64,000 nucleotides of DNA from Streptomyces canus (GTDB lineage: Bacteria > Actinomycetota > Actinomycetes > Streptomycetales > Streptomycetaceae). A program made the position numbers and the translations under genes. Location of the stretch: the NCBI RefSeq assembly GCF_030815415.1, contig NZ_JAUSWW010000001.1:2294001-2358000 (forward strand). The letters run 5' to 3'. The notes beneath the pieces are model-generated. The model was not told where the DNA came from and made no database searches. It worked only from the letters and a program-made list of their open reading frames with translations. Shown here piece by piece: positions 1 to 9,196 of this stretch (positions are counted from its first letter, which is position 1; every line of letters begins with the position of its first letter).

Positions 1-1896
1 GAGGCGTCCGGCGCCGCCGAGGACGACATCGAGCTCGACGGGCCGCTCGCCGACGGTCACGGAGACCGCCTGCGGCTGGTGTCCCCCGGCCGCGGCGATC
101 AGGACGTACGCCCCCGAGCCGGGCGTCGACAGCGCGTACCGCCCGTCCTCGCCGCTCGCCCCGCGCCCGGTCTGCTGCCCCACGGCGTCGATCAGCGTGA
201 GCGCCGCGCGCGGTACGACGGTCCCGTCGGGGTGCTGCACCGTGCCGCAGACGGGGATTCCGGCGAGGTGGGGCGCACGGGCCTGCGGGACCGGGGCGTT
301 CACGGGCGCGGGCTCGATTTCGGCGGCGTTGTGGGACACCAGGGGTTTCTCCTTGAGGAAGAAGGCGATGAGCAGGCCGAGGACGAGTACCGGCACGAGG
401 TAGAGAAAGATCCGCGGCATGGCGTCGGCGTACGCGCGGATGTACGCGTCCCGCAGCTCGGGCGGCAGCGCGTGGACGAGCTGCGGGGTGATGGACTCGG
501 CGTCGGGAAGCCCTGTCGTATCGGGCAGGCGCTTCGCCAGGGCGTCGGTGAGCCGGTCGGCGAGGAGGGTGCCGAAGATCGCGGCGCCGACGCTTCCGCC
601 GATCTGCCGGAAGTAGTTGTTCGCGCTGGTGGCGGTGCCCAGGTCGGCGGGGCGCACCGAGTTCTGGACGGCGAGGACGAGGACGGGCATCACCATGCCG
701 ATGCCGGCGCCGAGGACGGCCATCCAGAGGCTGTAGTGCGGCCGGGGCGTGTCGGCCTCGAGCCGGGACAGCAGCCACATGCCGAAGACGGACAGGGCGC
801 TGCCCAGGACCGGGTAGATCCGGTAGCGGCCGGTGTGGCTGATGAGCTGCCCGGCGATCACCGAGGCGCCGACGATGCCGCCCATCATGGGCAGCATCAG
901 CAGCCCGGACTCGGTGGCGCTCGCGCCGTCCACCATCTGCAGGAAGGTGGGCAGATAGCTCGCGGCGCCGAACAGGGCCACGCCCACCACGAGGCCCACC
1001 AGGCCGGTGACGGTGAAGACCGGGTCCCGGAACAGCCGCAGCGGGATGAGCGGTTCGGCCGCGAAGTGCTCGGCGACGAGGAACAGCAGGGCCGACGCCA
1101 GCGCGCCCGCGCCGAGTCCCAGGATGACGCGCGAGTCCCACGCGTACTCGGTGCCGCCCCAGCTGGTCAGCAGCACCAGGCAGGTGGAGGCGGCGGCGAG
1201 CAGCAGCGCGCCGAGGACGTCGAGCCGGGGCTTCGCCGTCGGCTTGGGCAGCTTGAGGACGACGGTGACGACGGCCAGGGTGAGAACGCCGAAGGGGACG
1301 TTGAAGTAGAAGCACCAGCGCCAGGAGTGTTCGTCGGTGAAGTAGCCGCCCAGCAGGGGTCCGGCGACGGAGGCGAGGCCGAACGCGGCACCGATGAGGC
1401 CCATGAAGCGGCCGCGCTCGCGGGCGGGCACGATGTCGGCGATGATCGCCTGTACGCCGATCATGAGGCCGCCCGCCCCGACGCCCTGTACCGCGCGGAA
1501 GGCGATCAGCTGGTCCATCGTCTCGGCCCGCCCGGCGAGGGCGGAGCCGACGACGAACACGACGATCGCGAACTGGAAGACGCCCTTGCGGCCGAGGAGG
1601 TCGCCGAGTTTTCCGTAGATCGGCAGACCGATCGTGGAGGTCAGCAGGTAGGCGGTGATCGTCCAGGACATCTTGTCCAGGCCGTGCAGTTCACCGACGA
1701 TCTTCGGCAGCGCGGCCGCGACGATCATCTGCTCCAGGGCGGCCAGGAGCAGCGCGAGCATGAGCACGAAGAAGATCAACCGCACCCGGCGCGGGCCGAG
1801 TTCGACGGCCTGGGCGGGTGCCGGGGCGGGGATCGGCGGGGGTTGCTCGGCCGGTTCGCCCCGCGGTCCGTCCTGCACCAGAGTGGTCCCGCGCAC
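1..1896 (-). CDS. MFS drug-efflux transporter (DHA2 type) with C-terminal carboxypeptidase-regulatory-like domain, 3' end outside window
   Basis: Proton-driven export of drugs or other small molecules across the plasma membrane is the family role. The reading frame is open from GTG 1896 to the window edge, 632 residues in view. The start follows an AGGGGAG box. After a proline-rich N-terminus come about 14 hydrophobic segments with the MFS motif A ([13 protein letters not shown]) after TM2 and [10 protein letters not shown] in TM4, typical of EmrB/QacA-like DHA2 pumps. After the last helix a polar linker leads to a soluble beta-rich module ([20 protein letters not shown], later GEDGRYAL) resembling the carboxypeptidase regulatory-like fold; the stop lies beyond base 1. 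Substrate unknown. Confidence 0.88.
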   Translation of the reverse strand, partial: MRGTTLVQDGPRGEPAEQPPPIPAPAPAQAVELGPRRVRLIFFVLMLALLLAALEQMIVAAALPKIVGELHGLDKMSWTITAYLLTSTIGLPIYGKLGDLLGRKGVFQFAIVVFVVGSALAGRAETMDQLIAFRAVQGVGAGGLMIGVQAIIADIVPARERGRFMGLIGAAFGLASVAGPLLGGYFTDEHSWRWCFYFNVPFGVLTLAVVTVVLKLPKPTAKPRLDVLGALLLAAASTCLVLLTSWGGTEYAWDSRVILGLGAGALASALLFLVAEHFAAEPLIPLRLFRDPVFTVTGLVGLVVGVALFGAASYLPTFLQMVDGASATESGLLMLPMMGGIVGASVIAGQLISHTGRYRIYPVLGSALSVFGMWLLSRLEADTPRPHYSLWMAVLGAGIGMVMPVLVLAVQNSVRPADLGTATSANNYFRQIGGSVGAAIFGTLLADRLTDALAKRLPDTTGLPDAESITPQLVHALPPELRDAYIRAYADAMPRIFLYLVPVLVLGLLIAFFLKEKPLVSHNAAEIEPAPVNAPVPQARAPHLAGIPVCGTVQHPDGTVVPRAALTLIDAVGQQTGRGASGEDGRYALSTPGSGAYVLIAAAGGHQPQAVSVTVGERPVELDVVLGGAGRL

Positions 1897-2047
1897 TGTG
1901 CCGCTCCCCTCGTCGCACCCTCACAATTCCCGCGTAAAGCGACAACTGCGAGCAAGCGCGACGAGTTACGGCAGACCGGGGCGGCGCCCGGAGATCCACT
2001 CGATCCGGTGAGAGGCTCAACACCCCTCGGACACCGGGGACTTGTCC

Positions 2048-2491
2048 TTACTTCTCGACCTCGGCGGCGAGCTTGTCGAGCACCTCGTCGTAGATCCGGC
2101 CGAGCCCCTTGGGGGCGAAGGTCTTCTCGAAGAAGCCGCCGATGCCGCCGGCGCCGTTCCAGACGGTGCTCACGACGACGCGGGACTTGCCCTCGCCGGC
2201 CGGGGTGACCCGCCAGGTGGTGACCATGGAGGAGTTGCGGTCCTTCTCGACGAGCTCGCCGTCGGTGGGCTCGCTGACCTCGAGCAGGCAGTCACGGATC
2301 CGCTTGCTGGTGGCCTGGAGCTTCCAGTGGACGAGGGTGCCCTCGCCGTCGCCGCCCTCGCGCACCTCGTACTCGCTGAAGTGCTGGGGCAGCACCTTCG
2401 CGCGCGTGCCGCTGTAGTCGGCGAGGGCGTCGAACACCTTCTCCGCGTCCGCCGCGACGACCCGCTCCGTAGTGGCCTCGACCTGCGCCAT
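2048..2491 (-). CDS. SRPBCC-fold lipid/polyketide-binding protein
   Basis: A 147-residue protein with a START/SRPBCC (Bet v 1-like) helix-grip pattern: an N-terminal strand (VEATTERVVAADAEKVFDALADY), a central beta sheet with a VHWKLQATSKRI segment, and a long C-terminal helix (GLGRIYDEVLDKLAAEVEK). Such proteins bind hydrophobic ligands in a cavity, and some are cyclases; nothing here identifies the ligand. Start ATG 2491 is preceded by GGAGGAAAA, an excellent ribosome-binding site. It stands alone between the efflux pump and the divergent radical SAM gene, with about 150 bases on either side. Confidence 0.8.
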   Translation of the reverse strand: MAQVEATTERVVAADAEKVFDALADYSGTRAKVLPQHFSEYEVREGGDGEGTLVHWKLQATSKRIRDCLLEVSEPTDGELVEKDRNSSMVTTWRVTPAGEGKSRVVVSTVWNGAGGIGGFFEKTFAPKGLGRIYDEVLDKLAAEVEK

Positions 2492-2604
2492 TTTTCCTCC
2501 AGCACCTGAGTTATCGGGGGTGGGGGCAAGCCAATCACCCCGGTCCCCGCCCGCCCAAATCGGGGCCCCGCAATCCCTTCACATCCGCACGCGCACGATC
2601 AAGG

Positions 2605-2616
2605 GAACATGTGTTC
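2605..2616. promoter_or_regulatory. putative LexA (SOS) box
   Basis: GAAC-ATGT-GTTC matches the actinobacterial LexA core GAAC-N4-GTTC. It directly abuts a -10-like TATTCT at 2617-2622, and the radical SAM start codon follows 33 nt after the box. The flanking bases are not the ideal TC/GA, so the site may be of moderate strength. Confidence 0.6.
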
Positions 2617-2648
2617 TATTCTGGGAACAGTGCTACCGAGGAGGCGTC

Positions 2649-3689
2649 ATGCGCTGGGAGAACCTCACAGCGGACTCCGGCCACAGCCGGGCCGACGACA
2701 CCGCGCTGTTCGGCGCGGACGCGGTCGTCACCCGTACCTTCGACACACCGGAGTTCAGCGGGATCACCTTTCACGAGATCCGGGCCCGGTCGATCATCAA
2801 CCGGGTGCCGGCGGTCTCTCGGATGTCCTTCCAGTGGACGGTCAATCCGTACCGCGGTTGCTCGCACGCGTGCGTGTACTGCTTCGCGCGCAAGACGCAC
2901 AGTTATCTGGACCTCGACACAGGTCTCGGCTTCGACTCGCAGATCGTCGTCAAGACGAACGCTCCCGAACTGCTGCGCCGCCAGCTCGGATCGCCGCGCT
3001 GGCAGGGCGAGCACATCGCGATGGGCACGAACGTCGACTGCTACCAGCGCGCGGAGGGCCGCTACCGTCTGATGCCGGGCATCATCGGCGCTCTGCGCGA
3101 CCACGCGAACCCGTTCTCGATCCTGACCAAGGGCACGCTGATCCTGCGCGATCTCGACCTGCTGAAGCAGGCGCACGCGGTGACGGACGTCGGTATCTCC
3201 GTCTCGGTCGGCTTCGTCGATCCGGAGCTGTGGCGCACTGTGGAGCCGGGCACGCCGGCCCCTGAGCGCCGCCTCGACGTCGTACGGACCCTGGCCGAGC
3301 ACGGCATCGGGTGCGGGGTCCTGATGGCGCCGGTGATCCCGTTCCTCAGCGACGCACCGGACCAGCTCCGGGCCACCGTGCGGGCGATCGCCGCCGCCGG
3401 GGCCACGTCCGTGACCCCGCTGGTGCTGCATCTGCGGCCCGGGGCGCGGGAGTGGTTCATGACCTGGCTGGGCCGGCACCATCCGCACCTGGTGCGCCGC
3501 TACGAGCGGCTGTACGCGGACGGCTCCTACGCGCCGAAGTGGTACCAGCGCCGGATCACCCGCCAGGTCCACGAGTTGGCCCGGGAGTACGGCATCGGGC
3601 CCGCGGACCCGGTCATGCCCCGGCGGATGCCCGAGCCCGAACCGCCCGCGCCCGATCTGCCCGAAGGAACCCAACTCACGCTGATCTGA
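2649..3689 (+). CDS. Rv2578c-family radical SAM protein
   Basis: A 346-residue radical S-adenosylmethionine enzyme. The cluster-binding motif is CSHACVYC (Cys71, Cys75, Cys78), which ligates a [4Fe-4S] cluster used to cleave SAM. The spacing and surrounding NPYRGCSHACVYCFAR sequence are those of the SplB-like Rv2578c family, whose reaction is not established. ATG 2649 is chosen because it follows GAGGAGGCGTC; the frame stays open upstream but the promoter elements lie there. The C-terminal tail (PEPEPPAPDLPEGTQLTLI) is proline-rich. The SOS-like box upstream suggests DNA-damage induction and a possible role in repair of lesions; this is inference. Confidence 0.88.
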   Translation: MRWENLTADSGHSRADDTALFGADAVVTRTFDTPEFSGITFHEIRARSIINRVPAVSRMSFQWTVNPYRGCSHACVYCFARKTHSYLDLDTGLGFDSQIVVKTNAPELLRRQLGSPRWQGEHIAMGTNVDCYQRAEGRYRLMPGIIGALRDHANPFSILTKGTLILRDLDLLKQAHAVTDVGISVSVGFVDPELWRTVEPGTPAPERRLDVVRTLAEHGIGCGVLMAPVIPFLSDAPDQLRATVRAIAAAGATSVTPLVLHLRPGAREWFMTWLGRHHPHLVRRYERLYADGSYAPKWYQRRITRQVHELAREYGIGPADPVMPRRMPEPEPPAPDLPEGTQLTLI

Positions 3690-3824
3690 CAGCGTTCGAG
3701 GGCATCCCACGGCCCAGTAGGGTCAAGTCTTGCCAGAACGCGTTCTTCCGGGCGCGCTTTCCGGGACGATGCGGCGTGGACCGTGACACCCGCGGTCCGA
3801 AACCCTCCGTCCTGGGAGGACGCC

Positions 3825-5396
3825 ATGAGAAAACGCGCAGCCGTGCTGTGCGGCGTTTCCGTCGTCGTGGCCGGTTCGTTCACCGCCCTGCCCGCCGACG
3901 CGAGCACTCCGCGCACCGCGGACGCCACTCAGGCCGCGAAGCTCACCTGGAAGAGCTGCGGCACCACGAACTACCCGACGCTCCAGTGCGCGTCCCTCAA
4001 GGTCCCACTCGACCACCACCACCCGCACGGGCGGCAGATCACCCTCGCGTTGTCCCGTGTCCCGCACACCGCGAAGAAGTCCCAGGGCCCGCTGCTGGTC
4101 AACCCCGGCGGTCCCGGCGGCAGCGGTCTGACCCTCGCGGGATTCGTCGCCGGCTCGCTGCCCAAGGCGGTCGCGGCGCAATACGACGTCATCGGCTTCG
4201 ACCCGCGCGGTGTGGGCAAGAGCAAGCCGGCGCTCGACTGCAAGCCCGGTTACTTCAACCCGGTCCGTCCGGACTCGGTGCCGAGCACCCCGGCCATCGA
4301 GAAGGCCAACCTGAAGCGGGCCAAGTCCTTCGCGCAGGCCTGCGGCAAGAAGTACGCCGATGTGCTGCCGTACATCAACACGGTCCAGGCCGTACGGGAC
4401 ATGGACTCGATCCGTGCCGCCCTGGGCGCGAAGAAGATCAATTACTTCGGTTACTCCTACGGCACCTATCTCGGCGCCGTCTACGCCAAGCTCTTCCCCG
4501 AGCGGGTGCGGCGCCTGGTCCTCGACTCGATCGTCGACCCCACCGGTGTCTGGTACGACGACAACCTCGCGCAGGACTACGCCTTCAACGACCGCCACCG
4601 CGCGTTCCTCGCGTGGGTCGCCAAGTACGACTCCACGTACAAGCTCGGCACCGATCCGGAGAAGATCGAGGCCAAGTGGTACGCGATGCGGGCGGCCCTG
4701 GCCAAGAAACCGGCCGGCGGGAAGGTGGGCGCCTCCGAGCTGGAGGACACCTTCATCCCGGGCGGCTACTACAACGGTTACTGGCCGTATCTGGCGGAGG
4801 CGTTCGCGGCGTACGTGAACGACAAGAACTCCGACCCGCTGGTCGAGGCGTACGAGAACTTCGCCGCCGTCGACGCCTCCGGCGACAACGGCTACAGCAT
4901 CTACACCTCGGTGCAGTGCCGTGACGCCGACTGGCCGCGCGACTGGAGCCAGTGGCGCAATGACAACTGGACGGTGTACGAGAAGGCGCCGTTCATGACC
5001 TGGAACAACGCCTGGTACAACGCGCCGTGCGCGTTCTGGCCGACGAACTCGCTGCGGCCGGTGAACGTGGCCAACACCAAGCTGCCGCCGGCGCTGCTGT
5101 TCCAGGCGACGGACGACGCGGCCACCCCGTACGAGGGCGGCGTGACGGTCCACCGTCTGCTGCGCGGCTCCAGCCTGGTGGTCGAGCAGGGCGGCGGCAA
5201 CCACGGCATCACGCTGAGCGGAAACGCCTGCCTGGACAAGTACCTGGCGGCGTATCTGACCGACGGCACGGTGCCGCGCGGCGGCGGCGAGGCCGACGCG
5301 GTGTGCGACACCCTGCCCGACCCGGAGCCGCTGAGCTCGGCGTCGGCCTCCGCGCGGGGCTCGACGCTGCACGGCATGCTCGGCTTCCGCGGCTGA
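3825..5396 (+). CDS. Secreted alpha/beta-hydrolase, tripeptidyl aminopeptidase (Tap/SlpD/SlpE) family
   Basis: A 523-residue exported serine peptidase-like hydrolase. Residues 1-26 form a Sec signal (KRAAVLCGVSVVVAGSFTALPADA). The nucleophile elbow is GYSYG (Ser211); NPGGPGGSG near 93-101 contributes the oxyanion hole, and a TAP-like C-terminal domain carries the expected Asp and His (a GGGNHGITLSG segment near the end). Streptomyces Tap/Slp enzymes remove tripeptides from the N-terminus of secreted proteins; the exact substrate here is unknown. ATG 3825 follows GGGAGGACGCC. It is monocistronic by spacing: 135 bases separate it from the gene before and 68 from RidA. Confidence 0.88.
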   Translation: MRKRAAVLCGVSVVVAGSFTALPADASTPRTADATQAAKLTWKSCGTTNYPTLQCASLKVPLDHHHPHGRQITLALSRVPHTAKKSQGPLLVNPGGPGGSGLTLAGFVAGSLPKAVAAQYDVIGFDPRGVGKSKPALDCKPGYFNPVRPDSVPSTPAIEKANLKRAKSFAQACGKKYADVLPYINTVQAVRDMDSIRAALGAKKINYFGYSYGTYLGAVYAKLFPERVRRLVLDSIVDPTGVWYDDNLAQDYAFNDRHRAFLAWVAKYDSTYKLGTDPEKIEAKWYAMRAALAKKPAGGKVGASELEDTFIPGGYYNGYWPYLAEAFAAYVNDKNSDPLVEAYENFAAVDASGDNGYSIYTSVQCRDADWPRDWSQWRNDNWTVYEKAPFMTWNNAWYNAPCAFWPTNSLRPVNVANTKLPPALLFQATDDAATPYEGGVTVHRLLRGSSLVVEQGGGNHGITLSGNACLDKYLAAYLTDGTVPRGGGEADAVCDTLPDPEPLSSASASARGSTLHGMLGFRG

Positions 5397-5464
5397 GCGG
5401 TCCGCCGAGCAGGGTCTGAGGGCCCGTCGGGGGCATTGTCAGTGCCATGGTCCACCATGGACGC

Positions 5465-5863
5465 ATGAGTGAGCTGACCAGGATTCCCGCCCCCGACGGG
5501 CTCGCCCCCGCCGCCCAGTACTCCCATGTCGTGCTGGGCACCGGCACGTTCGTCGCGATCTCCGGCCAGCTCGCCCTGGACGCCGACGGCGAACTCGTCG
5601 GCGAGGACGATCCCACCGCCCAGGCCCGCCAGGTCTTCGAGAACCTGCGCCGCTGCCTGGCCGCCGCGGGCACGACCTTCGACGACGTCGTCAAACTCAC
5701 CTACTTCGTCACGGACATGGCACACCTGCCCGCCATCCGCACCGCCCGCGCCGAGCACATACCCGAGGACCGCCTGCCGGCCGCGTCCGCGGTCCAGGTG
5801 GCCGCGCTGGTGCGGCCCGAGTTCCTGATGGAGGTCGAGGCCTTCGCGGTGGTGGCTTCGTGA
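5465..5863 (+). CDS. RidA/YjgF family enamine/imine deaminase
   Basis: A 132-residue RidA-family protein. It shows the family blocks ISGQLALD, TAQARQVFENLRRCLAAAGTTFDDVVKLTYFVTD and AASAVQVAALVRPEFLMEVEAFAV. Canonical RidA hydrolyses 2-aminoacrylate formed by PLP enzymes, and the Arg in the last block is normally needed. Here the equivalent position is an Arg followed by Pro in VRPEFLMEVEA, so activity is likely but the subfamily is uncertain. ATG 5465 is preferred over ATG 5447 because the six extra residues (MVHHGR) are not family-like; neither has a strong ribosome-binding site. Its stop overlaps the next start by four bases (GTGA), so the two are translationally coupled. Confidence 0.85.
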   Translation: MSELTRIPAPDGLAPAAQYSHVVLGTGTFVAISGQLALDADGELVGEDDPTAQARQVFENLRRCLAAAGTTFDDVVKLTYFVTDMAHLPAIRTARAEHIPEDRLPAASAVQVAALVRPEFLMEVEAFAVVAS

Positions 5864-6378
5864 GCGGTCCTCGGGTACGCGAGATGACACTCGCGGACTG
5901 CGACCGTGTGGCCGAGATCCGGGTCCGGGGCTGGCAGAGCGCGTACCGGGGCCTCATGCCGCAGCCGTATCTGGACGCGCTGAGCATGAGAGAGGACGCC
6001 GAGCGCCGTCGCGAACGTCTTCGGCGGTCGGACGGCAGCGTGGTGAACCTCGTCGCGGAACAGGACGGAGACCTCTTCGGCTGGTCAGCGCACGGCCCCT
6101 ACCGGGAGGCTGAAGTGCGCACCGCGGACGCCGAGTTGTACGCGATCTACGTGGACACCGGGCGGTACGGCGCGGGCATCGGCCACGCGCTGCTCCAGGA
6201 GTCGGTACGCCGCTGCACCGCCGCCGGGCACGACCGCATGTACCTCTGGGTCCTCAAGGGCAACGTCCGCGCCCGCGCCTTCTACGAACGGGCGGGGTTC
6301 CGGCCGGACGGCGCCGAGGAGCCCTTCGAGGTGGACGGGGTCGCGGTGCCCGAGGTGCGGTACCTGCGCGCGCTCTAG
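5860..6378 (+). CDS. GNAT-family N-acetyltransferase
   Basis: A 172-residue acetyl-CoA-dependent acetyltransferase. The first beta-alpha unit is REMTLADCDRVAEIRVRGWQSAYRGLMP. The acetyl-CoA binding loop motif (Q/R-x-x-G-x-G/A) appears as TGRYGAGIGHALLQESV, and the C-terminal strand holds NVRARAFYERAGF. The acceptor cannot be inferred. The GTG start overlaps the RidA stop by four bases, and the gene meets the convergent HEAT-repeat gene tail to tail with a four-base overlap of the coding ends. Confidence 0.85.
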   Translation: MSGPRVREMTLADCDRVAEIRVRGWQSAYRGLMPQPYLDALSMREDAERRRERLRRSDGSVVNLVAEQDGDLFGWSAHGPYREAEVRTADAELYAIYVDTGRYGAGIGHALLQESVRRCTAAGHDRMYLWVLKGNVRARAFYERAGFRPDGAEEPFEVDGVAVPEVRYLRAL

Positions 6379-6950
6379 CGCGGCCTCGGGATCCGTCCCA
6401 GCGCCCGCACCGCCGCCTCCGCCAGCACCGGATGGGCCAGGGCCTCGTTCAGTACGGGGCGCGCGCGGGCGTCGCCCAGCTCACCGAGGCCCTCCACACA
6501 GGCGAGCGCCACCCGCCGGTACGGGTCATGCGGGCGCAACCGCCGCTCCAGCGTGGTGACGAGCGCGGGCACCGACTCGGGCGCGCGCAGTTCGGTCAGG
6601 AGTCTGACCGGGTGCAGGGCGTAGGCGACGCGCAGTTCGTTGGTGGCGAGGGCCGCGGCCGCGCGGGCGGTGCGCGGGTCGCCGAGGCGGGCCAGGGCGT
6701 ACGCGGCGGAGGCGCAGCGCTGCGGTTCACGGTGGTTGAGCAGCAGGACGAGGGACTCGAAGGCACGGGAGTCCCCCGCGACCCCCAGCCGGAACGCGGC
6801 CAGCTCCCTCGCCCACAGCGGCCGCCCGGCCTCGACCAGCACCCCGGCCAGCTCGTCGAGGTCCTTCGTCTCCGCCAGCCGCCCGTACGACGCCGACTCC
6901 CCCGACTCCTGCCGTAAGCGCTCCGTGAGCGACCGCAACTCTTCGTCCAT
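6375..6950 (-). CDS. HEAT-repeat domain protein
   Basis: A 191-residue all-helical protein with repeated HEAT/PBS-lyase-type units: RCASAAYALARLGDPRTA, ESVPALVTTLERRLRPHDPYRRVALACVEGLG and ARPVLNEALAHPVLAEAAVRALGRI. HEAT arrays serve as protein-binding scaffolds; no catalytic residues are evident and the partner is unknown. No neighbour on the same strand suggests a role. Confidence 0.78.
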   Translation of the reverse strand: MDEELRSLTERLRQESGESASYGRLAETKDLDELAGVLVEAGRPLWARELAAFRLGVAGDSRAFESLVLLLNHREPQRCASAAYALARLGDPRTARAAAALATNELRVAYALHPVRLLTELRAPESVPALVTTLERRLRPHDPYRRVALACVEGLGELGDARARPVLNEALAHPVLAEAAVRALGRIPRPR

Positions 6951-7328
6951 GACACGCAGCCTAGGGGGGTCGCGAGCGCCTCGGGACGTACATCACAAAC
7001 ACGGGGACTAGCGCGCTCGTTACCCGCCGGTTAAGCTCAGACGAGCGAGTTACCCACTCGCGGAACTCCTCGCGCCGGCCTGGTGACGCAGCCGTCGTGA
7101 GCGCAGTCGGTTCGGTACCTCTCAGGTATCGCAGTACGACGTGGCCCCGGGACAGGGCCGGTCGGTTTCACCGTTCTCCGGGCGTGTGCACGCCTGTGAC
7201 GACGGCACCGCACCACCGGGCGTGTGCGCTTGCAGCCCGGCAACACCCGCATCCTCCACGCCACCCGGTGCGCCTTCGGGCGTACCGGGTCGCGCTCCCA
7301 GTCGTCACCTCATTCCTGGAGTCCCGCG
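6951..7328. other. 378-base non-coding region holding the dehydrogenase promoter and leader
   Basis: This stretch lies between the divergent HEAT-repeat and dehydrogenase genes. The only clear structure is a stable stem-loop at 7263-7290 (ACCCGGT-G-CGCC, loop TTCG, GGCG-T-ACCGGGT). It is a 12-pair stem with one G-T pair and a UUCG tetraloop, ending 38 bases before the dehydrogenase ATG. I find no tRNA and no convincing small gene. Confidence 0.55.
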
Positions 7329-9134
7329 ATGGCCGCTCCCCTGTCCGACACCCCTCTGTCCCCGCTGCAGACCATTGCCGTCATCGGCCTCGGCACGATG
7401 GGCACCGGCATCGCCGAGGTCCTCGCCAAGGCCGGCCGCGAGGTCGTCGGCATCGACATCAGCGAGGCCGCGGCCGCCCAGGCCGTCACCGCCCTGGAGA
7501 CCTCGACCGCCCGTGCCGTGGAGCGCGGCAGGCTGACCGAACAGGAGCGCGCCGGCATCCTCGCCCGGGTCCGCACCTCAACCGACCTGCGCACCGCGGC
7601 CGACGCCGACCTCGTCATCGAGGTGGCGCCGGAGTCGTACGAGATCAAGCACCAGATCTTCCGTGAACTCGACGGGATCGTGCGCCCCGAGACGATCCTG
7701 GCGACCGGCACCAACGCCCTGTCCGTCACCCGGCTCGCCGCCGACTCGGCCCGTCCCGAGCGCGTGCTCGGACTGCACTTCTTCAACCCGGCGCCGGCGA
7801 TGAAGCTGGTCGAGGTCGTCTCCTCGGTGCTGACCGCGCCGGCCGCCGTCAGCGCGGTCACCGACCTCGCCCTCGCCCTCGGCAAGGAGCCCGTGGCGGT
7901 CGGCGACCGGCCCGGATTCGTCGCCGACGGACTGCTGTTCGGCTACCTCAACCAGGCCGCCGCGATGTACGAGGCGAGGTACGCCTCCCGCGAGGACATC
8001 GACGCCGCGATGCGGCTCGGCTGCGGACTGCCCATGGGTCCGCTCGCCCTGCTCGACCTGATCGGCATCGACACCGCGCGCACGGTCCTGGAGGCCATGT
8101 ACTCCGAGTCCCAGGACCGGCTGCACGCCCCCGCGCCGATCCTCAAGCAGCTCAGCGAGGCGGGCCTGACGGGCCGTAAGTCGGGCCGCGGTTTCTACTC
8201 GTACGAGGCTCCGGGCAGCGCGACGGTCGTGGCGGACACCCTGACGCCGGCCGCCGGGGATTCCGGGACCCCCGGCCGTCCGGTCCGTTCCGTCGGCGTC
8301 GCGGGCTCCGGCACCATGGCGTCCGGCATCGCCGAGGTCTTCGCGAAGGCCGGTTACGAGGTCGTCCTCGCCGCCCGCAGCGAGGAGAAGGCCGAGACCG
8401 CCAAGGCCCGTATCGGCAAGTCCCTCTCGCGCTCCGTCGACAAGGGGCGGATGACCGCCGAGGCCGCCGCGCAGACCCTGGACCGGATCACGGCGGCGGG
8501 CTCGTACGACGCCTTCGCCGACGTCGATCTGGCCGTCGAGGCCGTCGCCGAGGACCTGGAGGTCAAGCAGCAGCTCTTCGCGGCGCTGGACAAGGTCTGC
8601 AAGCCGGGCGCGGTCCTGGCCACGACCACCTCGTCGCTGCCGGTCGTCGCCTGTGCCCGTGCCACCTCACGCCCCCAGGACGTGATCGGCATGCACTTCT
8701 TCAACCCGGCGCCGGCGATGAAGCTGGTCGAGGTCGTCCGCACGGTGCTCACCGCCGACGACGTCCACGCCACCGTCCGCGAGGTCTGCGCGAAGATCAG
8801 GAAGCACGCGGTCGACTGCGGCGACCGGGCCGGCTTCATCGTGAACGCCCTGCTGTTCCCCTACCTCAACAACGCCATCAAGATGGTCCAGGAGCACTAC
8901 GCGTCGCTCGACGACATCGACGCCGCGATGAAGCTGGGCGGCGGCTACCCGATGGGTCCCTTCGAGCTCCTGGACGTCGTCGGGCTCGATGTCTCGCTCG
9001 CCATCGAGAAGGTCCTGCACCGCGAGTTCCGGGACCCGGGCCTGGCTCCGGCCCCGCTCCTGGAGCACCTGGTGGCCGCGGGCTGCCTCGGCCGCAAGAC
9101 CGGCCGTGGCTTCCGCGAATATGCCCGCCGCTGA
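7329..9134 (+). CDS. 3-hydroxyacyl-CoA dehydrogenase, tandem two-module form
   Basis: A 601-residue protein made of two complete 3-hydroxyacyl-CoA dehydrogenase units (about 15-285 and 320-600). Each has a Rossmann dinucleotide motif (IAVIGLGTMGTGIAEVLAKAG and VGVAGSGTMASGIAEVFAKAG) and an identical HFFNPAPAMKLVEVV block with the catalytic His, then a C-terminal helical domain with the LGCGLPMGP or LGGGYPMGP signature. It oxidises or reduces 3-hydroxybutyryl-CoA/acetoacetyl-CoA with NAD(P). Being next to ccr, it probably supplies the crotonyl-CoA precursor of the ethylmalonyl-CoA pathway; a beta-oxidation or phenylacetate role is possible. ATG 7329 follows CTGGAGTCCCGCG. The usual single-module enzyme is near 285 residues, so this is a doubled version. 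Confidence 0.9.
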   Translation: MAAPLSDTPLSPLQTIAVIGLGTMGTGIAEVLAKAGREVVGIDISEAAAAQAVTALETSTARAVERGRLTEQERAGILARVRTSTDLRTAADADLVIEVAPESYEIKHQIFRELDGIVRPETILATGTNALSVTRLAADSARPERVLGLHFFNPAPAMKLVEVVSSVLTAPAAVSAVTDLALALGKEPVAVGDRPGFVADGLLFGYLNQAAAMYEARYASREDIDAAMRLGCGLPMGPLALLDLIGIDTARTVLEAMYSESQDRLHAPAPILKQLSEAGLTGRKSGRGFYSYEAPGSATVVADTLTPAAGDSGTPGRPVRSVGVAGSGTMASGIAEVFAKAGYEVVLAARSEEKAETAKARIGKSLSRSVDKGRMTAEAAAQTLDRITAAGSYDAFADVDLAVEAVAEDLEVKQQLFAALDKVCKPGAVLATTTSSLPVVACARATSRPQDVIGMHFFNPAPAMKLVEVVRTVLTADDVHATVREVCAKIRKHAVDCGDRAGFIVNALLFPYLNNAIKMVQEHYASLDDIDAAMKLGGGYPMGPFELLDVVGLDVSLAIEKVLHREFRDPGLAPAPLLEHLVAAGCLGRKTGRGFREYARR

Positions 9135-9196
9135 GCCGTCCGGCGACTGGTTCAAGGACGCCGAGGACTGGGGCGGACTGCTCGACCCCCACGGAA

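Noticed and set aside
79..2208. A 709-codon open frame on the plus strand across the MFS gene
   Set aside because: Its sequence is low-complexity Arg/Gly/Gln-rich, typical of the antisense of a high-GC gene, while the minus strand encodes an unmistakable DHA2 transporter that runs off the window edge.
2472..2648. Upstream extension of the radical SAM frame by 59 codons
   Set aside because: The extension would pass through the SOS-like box and -10 element and into the neighbouring gene's start. ATG 2649 has a strong ribosome-binding site.
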